From: an uncultured Comamonas sp.
Lineage (GTDB): Bacteria > Pseudomonadota > Gammaproteobacteria > Burkholderiales > Burkholderiaceae_C
Assembly: GCA_902175065.1 (NCBI GenBank)
Contig: CABIIJ010000039.1
Coordinates: 1-37,580 of the forward strand
Length of the DNA: 37,580 nucleotides
Direction: 5' to 3'
Shown piece after piece: positions 18,115-24,498 of this stretch; position 1 is the stretch's first letter; each line of letters begins with the position of its first letter. The notes beneath the pieces are model-generated. The model worked only from the letters and a program-made list of their open reading frames with translations. It had not been told where the DNA came from and ran no database searches. The position numbers were made by a program, and so were the translations under genes.

Positions 18115-18534
18115 ATGCCACAGCTTCAAGACCGGCACCAGCCGGACATCATTGATGCGGACTTTCGGGAAGTTCGCACCACGGGCTATCAGCCCTCGTC
18201 CATTCAGCGCATCGCAGGCGGCACAGTGACCGCGTCATGCTGCGCACTCATGCTCGCAGCAGGGTTCGAGCTGATCGACGGCCGCATTGCGATGCTGCTC
18301 CTGCTCGCGGTCGGGGCGGGTGGATACCTTGCCTACATCCATCTGCACGCAAACCGGCCTGGTTTCGTGTTCTTCGCAGCCGTCGCCTTGCTGGCCATTG
18401 GGACTTCCATCGCGCTCGCGGGGTTCTATCCCCTCGCTTCTCTGGTTGCGCTCGCCGTCGGCGGCATCTGCGGTGCTCTCGCCCGCGCCGTGAAGGTTGA
18501 CGGTGCGTCTCATCAAGGGAGTACTTTCAAATGA
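18115..18534 (+). CDS. small integral membrane protein upstream of TrbL
   Basis: A 139-residue protein with a polar N terminus (about 35 residues) and roughly four hydrophobic segments (TVTASCCALMLAAGFELI, MLLLLAVGAGGYLAYIHL, GFVFFAAVALLAIGTSIALA, PLASLVALAVGGICGAL). It has no recognisable catalytic motif. The ATG at 18115 follows AAAGGAACGGAG. Its stop overlaps the TrbL start by 4 bp (ATGA), so the two are translationally coupled and may work together in the membrane. It does not look like TrbK or TrbJ. Confidence 0.8.
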   Translation: MPQLQDRHQPDIIDADFREVRTTGYQPSSIQRIAGGTVTASCCALMLAAGFELIDGRIAMLLLLAVGAGGYLAYIHLHANRPGFVFFAAVALLAIGTSIALAGFYPLASLVALAVGGICGALARAVKVDGASHQGSTFK

Positions 18535-20471
18535 CATCGCTCAGCACCCATCGACGCGCGGCGCTTTGGCTGCTCGTCATCGCATTTGCCCTCTTTGCTG
18601 CGGATGCGGCGTTTGCCGATGTCCTGAATGACATCGGCAATGGCTACAAGACCGAATCGGCCAAGTGGTTCCCGAAGCTCCTGGTCATAGCCAAATCCCT
18701 GTTCTGGAAGCTCGCGGCGATTGAATTCGCTTGGGCCTCAATCCTGTGGGTGCTGAAAAGCCAGGAAATGCAGTCGTTCACGGCTGCGGTCGTGCAAAAA
18801 CTCATCGGCATCGGGTTTTTCTACTTTCTGCTGCAAAACGCCGACTACTGGATTCCTGCCATCGTGAACAGTCTGGTGAAGGCTGGCAACGAAGCGACCG
18901 GACTGCCGGCGCTCACGCCGTCCGAAGTGTTCGACCTGGGCATTGATACGGCAGTGGCGATGTTGAAGGGCATCCAGGCGTTGAGCTTGTGGGAAGATTT
19001 CGCCACGGTCGTAGTTGGCGGCCTCGCCGCGCTCGCCATCGTGATTTCGTTCCTGGTCATCGCCGGGCAAATGCTGATCGCGCTGATCGAGAGCTACATC
19101 GCCATCAGCGGCGGTGTGCTGTTCCTGGGCTTCGGCGGCTCGCGCTGGACGGTCGAGTTCACGCAGAAGTACATCAGCTACGCCTTCGCCACGGGCATCA
19201 AGCTGTTCATGCTCTACCTCATCATCGGCGTGGGCACGGCCCAGGCCAAGACCTGGGCGGCCCTGCTGGCGACCACGGACTGGAACAACATTTTCGCCGT
19301 GATGGGTGGCTCGATGCTACTGGCCTTCCTGGGCTCCCAGATTCCGAACATGGCAGCGGCCATGCTGTCCGGTGCACCGTCGCTGACGGCTGGCGCGGCA
19401 GCGGCGACGTCGGGCGCACTCACGGCCGGCACGGTCGCGGCAGGCGCTACCGCCATTTCTCCGGCGATACAGTCCGCCAGGGGCGGCATGCAGGCACTGA
19501 AGGCGGGGTATGACCATCACCGCGCTAGCGGCAGTGGCGCACTGGCAAGCGCCCTCAAGGCGGTCGGCACGTCCACTGTGGACATGGGCCGCGAAGCCGG
19601 CCGCAGTGCCAGCGAAGCCGTGGGCCTTGCGAAGCCTACGGCGTCCGAGCGTTCGACAGTGGGCGGCCGTGCGGCCGAGCGGCGCGACGGCATGACCGCC
19701 CAGCTCCGCGAAGAGCGCGCGGCGATGGCCGACGCGGGCGGCATGAGCAAGGGCGGCGAAAACAACGCGGGCGGTGCTGGCACGTCGGCCGAAGGCGACA
19801 GCGCCAAGAACAACAGCGCGGGCAACAAGAGCACGTCGGCCGCGCCAGTGATTCCCCCGCCTGCGACGCCCTCCGGCGCTGCTGGTGGGGCCGTAGGTGG
19901 GCTTGGCGGGGCCTCCGCGCCCCTAGGCGGCAATCCGCAGGTTGTCGATGACTACGGCAACGTGGTCGCGCCGCCTGCGGCCAAGATGGCCGAGAGCAAC
20001 GCGGGCGGGGCCGGCACGTCGGCGACGAACGCGGCTGCCGCGAACACCAGCGCGGGCAACACCCCGGCCACCGGCTCGGGCGCTGCACCTGCCGGCAGCT
20101 CGGGCAGCGCTCCAGCGCAGACGCTGGCCGCCGCCACGCCGGAAGCCCAGCGCCAGGTCGTCGATGACTACGGTAGCGTGGTGTCGCCGCCCTCGGCCAA
20201 GATCGCCGAGAGCAATGCGGGCGGCGTCGGCACATCGGCAGCGAACACATCGGCGATGAATACCAGCGCAGGCAACACGTCGGCCACGAACACGTCAGCA
20301 CCGTCTAGAGGGGCATCCGCGCCCGCCCCTGGGGCGGGACAAAGCGGCCCGGCCTCGGGCCGCGACAAGACGCCATTCCAGGATTTGCAGCATGTCAGGC
20401 CGCCGCAGATTCCGAGTGACGCCGCGCCGCAGGCCGGCGTGAATATCCGCCTCTCGCATTCCGAGGATTAA
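18531..20471 (+). CDS. trbL: P-type conjugative transfer protein TrbL (VirB6 family)
   Basis: Inner-membrane channel component of type IV secretion systems. The 646-residue protein has a signal-like N terminus (cleavage after AFA, about residue 29), then about six membrane segments up to residue 285, including the conserved ISGGVLFLGFGGSRWT block and YAFATGIKLFMLYLIIG. The remaining 360 residues are low-complexity Ala/Gly/Ser/Asn/Thr. They contain a repeat of about 72 residues that begins QVVDDYG at 19938 and again at 20154, and NAGGxGTSA motifs. No other trb/vir gene is present, so it is an orphan T4SS subunit. Confidence 0.88.
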   Translation: MTSLSTHRRAALWLLVIAFALFAADAAFADVLNDIGNGYKTESAKWFPKLLVIAKSLFWKLAAIEFAWASILWVLKSQEMQSFTAAVVQKLIGIGFFYFLLQNADYWIPAIVNSLVKAGNEATGLPALTPSEVFDLGIDTAVAMLKGIQALSLWEDFATVVVGGLAALAIVISFLVIAGQMLIALIESYIAISGGVLFLGFGGSRWTVEFTQKYISYAFATGIKLFMLYLIIGVGTAQAKTWAALLATTDWNNIFAVMGGSMLLAFLGSQIPNMAAAMLSGAPSLTAGAAAATSGALTAGTVAAGATAISPAIQSARGGMQALKAGYDHHRASGSGALASALKAVGTSTVDMGREAGRSASEAVGLAKPTASERSTVGGRAAERRDGMTAQLREERAAMADAGGMSKGGENNAGGAGTSAEGDSAKNNSAGNKSTSAAPVIPPPATPSGAAGGAVGGLGGASAPLGGNPQVVDDYGNVVAPPAAKMAESNAGGAGTSATNAAAANTSAGNTPATGSGAAPAGSSGSAPAQTLAAATPEAQRQVVDDYGSVVSPPSAKIAESNAGGVGTSAANTSAMNTSAGNTSATNTSAPSRGASAPAPGAGQSGPASGRDKTPFQDLQHVRPPQIPSDAAPQAGVNIRLSHSED

Positions 20472-20492
20472 CCGTCTCGAAAGGAAACGACG

Positions 20493-20687
20493 ATGGGTGT
20501 GCTTGTGGATTTTCTTCAACACCAACATGCGCGGCTGGCGCTCGAACTGGAGCGTCTTGCGCGTCAGGACGCACCGCTGGCTCTCACGATGATTGAAGTA
20601 ACGCGCGATGCGGACGGGCGGCTGGGAGAACCGTTGGCGCAGCTTGAGTGCCGATTGCTCGCGGCTGGCTTCGATCTACAGCCTTGA
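20493..20687 (+). CDS. small hypothetical protein downstream of trbL
   Basis: A 64-residue protein (MGVLVDFLQHQHARLALELE...) with an amphipathic helical N terminus and no membrane segment. AAAGGAAA sits before the ATG, and the gap after trbL is only 21 bp, so it belongs to the same operon. No family recognised. Confidence 0.65.
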   Translation: MGVLVDFLQHQHARLALELERLARQDAPLALTMIEVTRDADGRLGEPLAQLECRLLAAGFDLQP

Positions 20688-20710
20688 ACACAACACTGTG
20701 GAGGTAGAAC

Positions 20711-20944
20711 ATGGCAAAGAAGCGCCCCCCTCTCGATGGGATTTTCCAACCTCAAACAATGGCGCTGCTGCGTGTTTATGCGCAGTACACAAAAGAAATC
20801 GACGGCCTCGACATGAGCCTGGTTGAATTGGCCGAAACCTTGGTACTGGCGCATCTGGAAGAGCACGAACGCTTTCAAGACTGGACTGAACGTACTGCCG
20901 TGATCGAGGGTTTTCTAGAACGCATCGGAGAGGATTTGATATGA
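20711..20944 (+). CDS. small hypothetical protein of the trbL operon
   Basis: A 77-residue acidic, mostly helical protein (MAKKRPPLDGIFQPQTMALL...). GGAGGTAG lies before its ATG. It lies 23 bp after the previous gene and overlaps the next by 4 bp (ATGA), so it is translationally coupled. No known domain recognised. Confidence 0.65.
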   Translation: MAKKRPPLDGIFQPQTMALLRVYAQYTKEIDGLDMSLVELAETLVLAHLEEHERFQDWTERTAVIEGFLERIGEDLI

Positions 20945-21162
20945 AATCGCTGCTGGATCAAATTGGCCTCGAACGGGCGCATGCGCTCATGGCCGAAGCC
21001 ACGCACAAGGCCATTGCCAAAGCCCATGCACATGGGCTTGCCGTGACTGTCAGCATCGACGGTGAGCTACAGCGAGTTCAGCCAGGCGGCCACGCTGCCC
21101 CGATGATCGCCCAGGACGGCAGACAGAAGGCCGCCGATGAACATGGCGACAGCAACAGCTGA
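20941..21162 (+). CDS. small hypothetical protein, last gene of the trbL operon
   Basis: A 73-residue protein (MKSLLDQIGLERAHALMAEA...) with His-rich helical sequence (HAHG) and a polar tail. Its start overlaps the previous stop. Function unknown. The end of this gene is 38 bp before the tandem repeats at 21201. Confidence 0.6.
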   Translation: MKSLLDQIGLERAHALMAEATHKAIAKAHAHGLAVTVSIDGELQRVQPGGHAAPMIAQDGRQKAADEHGDSNS

Positions 21163-21200
21163 CCAGGTGCGCTCGCCTGTCACCAACACGCTGGCCCACG

Positions 21201-21269
21201 GTCGGACAGATTTCCATCCGACCATCAGATAGATTCGTGTCCGATCAACGGATAAATTTTCATCAGACC
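21201..21269 (+). repeat. Three tandem 23-bp degenerate repeats (iteron-like)
   Basis: Units at 21201-21223, 21224-21246 and 21247-21269 abut without gaps. Twelve of 23 columns are identical in all three, with the core pattern GA(C/T)A(A/G)ATT near the middle and TC(C/A)GA(C/T)C at the end. The first unit is itself an inverted repeat (GTCGGA...TCCGAC). They end 16 bp before the Pmp3-like gene. Possible operators or replication/transfer iterons. Confidence 0.65.
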
Positions 21270-21285
21270 AATTGAAAGAGAAAAC

Positions 21286-21462
21286 ATGCGCTTGCTGATT
21301 GCTTTGATCCTGCCGTGGCTGACATTCTTCACCATCGGCCGCCCCTTCGCCGGCATCATCTGCCTGATCCTCCAAATCACTCTGATCGGCTGCCTTCCTT
21401 TCTGCGGCCGCCTGATTCCTGGCGATTCGCTCTTGAATGCTCGCTACTGCATCGTCCAGTGA
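21286..21462 (+). CDS. truncated Pmp3/YqaE-like small membrane protein
   Basis: Residues 1-35 (MRLLIALILPWLTFFTIGRP, then FAGIICLILQITLIG) match the first membrane hairpin of Pmp3/YqaE family proteins, which often occur in mobile elements. From about residue 36 the sequence no longer fits: the second hydrophobic segment and charged tail are replaced by CGRLIPGDSLLNARYCIVQ. The 58-residue frame is too short to stand out in ORF lists. GAAAGAG precedes the ATG. Probably a 3'-truncated gene whose tail now reads antisense into the neighbouring minus-strand remnant. Confidence 0.6.
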   Translation: MRLLIALILPWLTFFTIGRPFAGIICLILQITLIGCLPFCGRLIPGDSLLNARYCIVQ

Positions 21463-21492
21463 CTTGCCACGGGCGAAAAGCGCAGTCGGCAT
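21394..21492 (-). pseudogene. 5' remnant of a gene following the helix-turn-helix gene
   Basis: The frame starts at an ATG 5 bp after the stop of the upstream HTH gene and gives MPTALFARGKSLDDAVASIQ followed by ERIARNQAAAERKA, a credible helical protein start. After about 33 residues it becomes the antisense of the Pmp3-like gene and stays open by chance to 21067. The natural 3' part appears to be missing. No family recognised. Confidence 0.45.
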
Positions 21493-21497
21493 CCCGA

Positions 21498-21710
21498 TTA
21501 CTCGCCACCCAGGAACTTCGCAATTGCTGCCGTGCGGAAGTACACCCGCCGCCCGAGCTTCATCTTGGCTGCGTTGAGCTGCTTCGCCCATTCGGTGTCA
21601 TTTCGCAGGCTGACCCGCAGCCCTTCGGCCGAGCGATCTAGCACTTTTGCAAGCTGGGCCATGCTGAGTAGCGGCCCGTACTGGCCCGTCAGTGCCTCTT
21701 CTATGTGCAT
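21498..21710 (-). CDS. small helix-turn-helix DNA-binding protein
   Basis: A 70-residue protein. LLSMAQLAKVLDRSAEGLRVSLRND resembles a MerR/AlpA-type helix-turn-helix, followed by KMKLGRRVYFRTAAIAKFL, the wing and last helix. This layout is typical of excisionase-like island regulators. Its start codon and leader lie in the left arm of an inverted repeat whose right arm holds the leader of the AlpA gene at 22766. Confidence 0.75.
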   Translation of the reverse strand: MHIEEALTGQYGPLLSMAQLAKVLDRSAEGLRVSLRNDTEWAKQLNAAKMKLGRRVYFRTAAIAKFLGGE

Positions 21711-21790
21711 ACGGTGGCTTTCTTTCGATTACGCATTGGGTGATCGAAGAATGCCCACTGGCACCGAAAATAGGTTGTACGAAAGTTAGA
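21706..21790. repeat. Left arm of an 85-bp imperfect inverted repeat (outward promoter)
   Basis: It pairs with 22688-22770 in inverted orientation at roughly 80% identity, including TGCATACGGT, TTCGATTACG, TGATCGAAGAATGC and AAAGTTAGA. It covers the start codon and upstream region of the minus-strand HTH gene. An internal dyad TTCGAT...ATCGAA is a likely operator. Confidence 0.8.
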
Positions 21791-21844
21791 ATTTAGTTGT
21801 CGTCACCTGCTATCATTGCGTGCATCACGTACAGGCGCTTTGAA

Positions 21845-22678
21845 ATGGCAAAACCCGGAACAGCACGGCGAGTATTCGACCCCCTGCTTAACGAGCTGGT
21901 GGCCGAGCGTGATACCTCGTCCGATCGCATCCGCGCCAAGCTGACCGACGCCTACGGCTGGTGTCTCTGTGAGCTGTGCTGGCGCTCCACCGAGTACGCG
22001 ACAGCCGTTGGAGCGCGAAAGTTCTTCAAACGCCCGCGCCGGGAGAACGCCCATGCAGCGCCCTTAACGGACGCCATACGCGTTGAGGCACAGAAGGAAG
22101 CCGATGCCTTGGTGGCACGCTATGAGCGGGCCTGGAAAGGCGAATTTGGCCCCTATGAGCCTGGTCGAATGGTGGCGACCTACTGTGACATCGTGGAAAT
22201 GCGCGGTGATTGTTCAGTGGAAGCATTTCGGGAGCACGTTGAGCAGCGAGCACTCATTGCCGCTTGGGCACGCCACAGCAATCTACTTGCAGTCACGAGG
22301 CTACCCGGCCAGCCCAAAGGGGCAGCGAAGCCCAGCAAGCTCTACTGCGAAGCGCACAACCCCAGGCGAAGCGATGAAGCCCGCCGCGCCTACCAACGCG
22401 ACAAACGATTCGCTCCGCAGTACAACGAGCTGATCGAAAAAATCTGGACGGAGCAAGCCGGCAACTTGCTGGCGTGGGACATCGAAGCCCACGTACATGT
22501 CAAAAGGGGAGCCTATCGCCAGCTCCAAGCACACAAGTCTCCCACGCGCTTGATTGATGACCTGCTGGCCCAGGGCACCATGAGCCAGGCTGAAATCGCG
22601 CGCCAGCTCGGCGTATCGCGCCAGGCTGTCTCTGCTGCCATTAAGCGGCGATCACAGAAGCCTATGGCGGTTGATTGA
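21845..22678 (+). CDS. hypothetical regulator with putative zinc finger and C-terminal helix-turn-helix
   Basis: A 277-residue protein of no recognised family. CELC (about residue 40) and YCEAHNPRRSDEARRAYQRD (about residue 165) could together form a CxxC...CxxH zinc site. The C terminus MSQAEIARQLGVSRQAVSAAIKRR is a clear helix-turn-helix. The ATG at 21845 is preferred to a TTG at 21797; neither has a strong ribosome site. The gene sits exactly between two inverted copies of a promoter sequence that face outward to two small DNA-binding genes, so it may be a master regulator or replication-type protein of the island (inference). Confidence 0.75.
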   Translation: MAKPGTARRVFDPLLNELVAERDTSSDRIRAKLTDAYGWCLCELCWRSTEYATAVGARKFFKRPRRENAHAAPLTDAIRVEAQKEADALVARYERAWKGEFGPYEPGRMVATYCDIVEMRGDCSVEAFREHVEQRALIAAWARHSNLLAVTRLPGQPKGAAKPSKLYCEAHNPRRSDEARRAYQRDKRFAPQYNELIEKIWTEQAGNLLAWDIEAHVHVKRGAYRQLQAHKSPTRLIDDLLAQGTMSQAEIARQLGVSRQAVSAAIKRRSQKPMAVD

Positions 22679-22687
22679 CAATCAAAA

Positions 22688-22770
22688 TCTAACTTTTGTA
22701 CGCCCTATTTTTTGTGCTGCGGTGCATTCTTCGATCATCAAACGTAATCGAATGAAAGCTACCGTATGCA
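22688..22770. repeat. Right arm of the 85-bp imperfect inverted repeat (outward promoter)
   Basis: Inverted partner of 21706-21790. It includes the leader and start codon of the AlpA-like gene and the internal dyad TTCGAT-n11-ATCGAA. Similarity continues a few codons into the genes: both proteins begin M-(H/Q)-I-E. Confidence 0.8.
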
Positions 22771-23008
22771 GATCGAGGCGAAGAGCAAGACTCTCATCAA
22801 TCGCAAGAAGCTTCTGGCGATGATCCCGCTGTCTGAGCGGACGATTTTCAACATGGAGCAGCGTGGAGAGTTCCCGCGCCGCATCGCGCTCACAAGCCGG
22901 AACGTCGCCTGGGACTTGGCCGAGGTAAAGACATGGATTGAGGCGCGCAGGTCGTCGGGCGCCCAGGCCGCGCGTCCCGGATTCACTCCGTTGGCCGCGG
23001 CCGTTTAA
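22766..23008 (+). CDS. AlpA family phage/island transcriptional regulator
   Basis: An 80-residue protein with the AlpA helix-turn-helix: LINRKKLLAMIPLSERTIFN followed by EFPRRIALTSRNVAWDLAEVKTWI. AlpA proteins commonly switch on integrase or excision in P4-like islands. Its 3' end overlaps the 3' end of the convergent integrase gene by 26 bp, so readthrough would produce integrase antisense RNA. Confidence 0.88.
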   Translation: MQIEAKSKTLINRKKLLAMIPLSERTIFNMEQRGEFPRRIALTSRNVAWDLAEVKTWIEARRSSGAQAARPGFTPLAAAV

Positions 23009-24191
23009 GCGTCCATTCGTCGATCATGTCCGCCCAGTCTTGCAGCATCGCCGTGCGCTGCTCACGGTACTCGGCCTTGTTGTAGACGGCTCTGACGCCC
23101 TTCTGTTCGTGCGCCAGACACTTCTCAATCCAATCGGTGTTGTAGCCAGCCTCGTGCAGCAACGTGCTGGCCGTGCGCCGCAAGTCATGCGGCCCGAATT
23201 TGGCAAGCGGCTTCCCTTCCTTCTGTGCCAGCCGATATGTCAGCGTCAGCACCTGGTTGAGCGTGGCACTGCTCATCGGCGTGTCTGAGTCATACCGCGA
23301 CGGCAGCACGTAGTCCGATCCACCCGCGAAGGTTTTCAGGGCAATGAAGATGTCCAGTGCCTGGCGGGACAGAAACACCAGGTGCGGATTGCGCCGCTTC
23401 ATCCGCTCCTTCGGAATCGTCCAAAGCGCCTCGCTGAAACTGATTTCGCTCCACGTGGCCTTTGTCAGCTCGCTCTTGCGAACCATCGTGAGCAGCAACA
23501 GCTTGGCCGCCGCCCGGATGGATGGTGTTGTGCCGATGCGCTCCATGTACTGGTACATCAGGCCGATCTCGTCGGGCGTCAGCGCACGGTCGCGCGGCTC
23601 GAACTTGGCGATGGTCGTCGGCCGCACCAGCTCTGCCGGGTTCTCGACCTTCTGGCCGCGCTCGATGGCCCAACGAAAGACCTGCAACACCACCTCGCGG
23701 GCATGCACTGCGGTTGCCGGTGCGCCGCGCTCCACGATGGCGTCGGTCAGCGCGCGCAGATCTTCGTGGGTGATTTCCAGCAGCTTCTGATTGCCGAATT
23801 TTGGCTTCAGCTCGCGCTCATAGACTGAGCGACGCATGTCGCGGGTGGAGTCGGCCATCTGGTAGCCGCGCAGCCACTTTTCCGCCCAGGCCCCGAACGT
23901 CTCGGCATCTTTGACGCGGGCCTTGTCCCGCGCCTTTTCCTTGGCCGGTGACTTTCCGGCCGCGATCATCTTTTTGGCCTCGCCCAACCGTTCGCGGGCT
24001 TCCGAAAGGGTGATGCCGCCGACACCATAGCGGCCGAAGGTGATGGTCTCCTGCCGACCGTGGATAGCGTAGTTGTAGCGGAACGAAATCGCCCCGGCCG
24101 GTGTGACGGCTACATAGAGGCCGTCACGGTCGTTCACCTTGTAGAGCTTGTCCTTCGGCTTGAGGTTGCGCAGCTTGGTATCGGTCAGCAT
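22983..24191 (-). CDS. tyrosine recombinase / integrase (P4-like, DUF4102 N-terminal domain)
   Basis: Site-specific recombinase of 402 residues, full length. The N-terminal arm-binding domain (DGLYVAVTPAGAISFRYNY, GRYGVGGITLSEAR) is followed by a core-binding SAM-like domain and the catalytic domain. R238 (MVRKSEL), H335 and R338 (HDLRR), H361 (LAHEQ) and Y370 (AVYNKAEY) are the catalytic set. It starts about 310 bp from the guaA 3' end, the apparent attachment site, which fits an integrase that inserts into guaA. Confidence 0.95.
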   Translation of the reverse strand: MLTDTKLRNLKPKDKLYKVNDRDGLYVAVTPAGAISFRYNYAIHGRQETITFGRYGVGGITLSEARERLGEAKKMIAAGKSPAKEKARDKARVKDAETFGAWAEKWLRGYQMADSTRDMRRSVYERELKPKFGNQKLLEITHEDLRALTDAIVERGAPATAVHAREVVLQVFRWAIERGQKVENPAELVRPTTIAKFEPRDRALTPDEIGLMYQYMERIGTTPSIRAAAKLLLLTMVRKSELTKATWSEISFSEALWTIPKERMKRRNPHLVFLSRQALDIFIALKTFAGGSDYVLPSRYDSDTPMSSATLNQVLTLTYRLAQKEGKPLAKFGPHDLRRTASTLLHEAGYNTDWIEKCLAHEQKGVRAVYNKAEYREQRTAMLQDWADMIDEWTLKRPRPTE

Positions 24192-24498
24192 GGCGTTCGT
24201 CCTGAGTCAGTTCGAATACCATGATCTGCACACCTGCCCTTGCATCACAAAAAATCAATACAAATCAAAGGCTTGTGCACTTTCGATACCATGAACAGCC
24301 GCGAAGCGGTTTCATGGTATCGATAGCCTCTCATGGCACCAGAGCGCGATAGTACCACTCACCATGCCATGAAAAAACAGTGCTTGACGGTGCCAGAAGT
24401 TGCCAGACTATGCTGAACAACAAGGAAGAAATTCAGTATTGACAATAACTTATGGATGATTTGGTGCCAATCGGTGCCAGCCGATGCCAGACGCCCAA
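24192..24498. other. Recombination region between integrase and guaA: hairpin and phased repeats
   Basis: No gene. A perfect 13-bp inverted repeat lies at 24283-24295 and 24311-24323 (TCGATACCATGAA), with an inner CCGC/GCGG stem. A further ATACCATGA lies at 24216. TGCCA(G/A) motifs begin at 24391 and 24401 and again at 24465, 24475 and 24485, exactly 10 bp apart, so all face the same side of the helix. These look like recombinase or accessory-factor binding sites. Confidence 0.65.

Noticed and set aside
21067-21393. Extension of the minus-strand remnant gene to a 141-residue protein
   Set aside because: From about 21393 leftward it is antisense to the Pmp3-like gene, the tandem repeats and the end of another gene; it is open by chance.
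24283-24323. Hairpin read as a terminator
   Set aside because: It has no T run, and it lies upstream of the integrase start and downstream of guaA with attachment-site motifs in its arms. A recombination site fits better.
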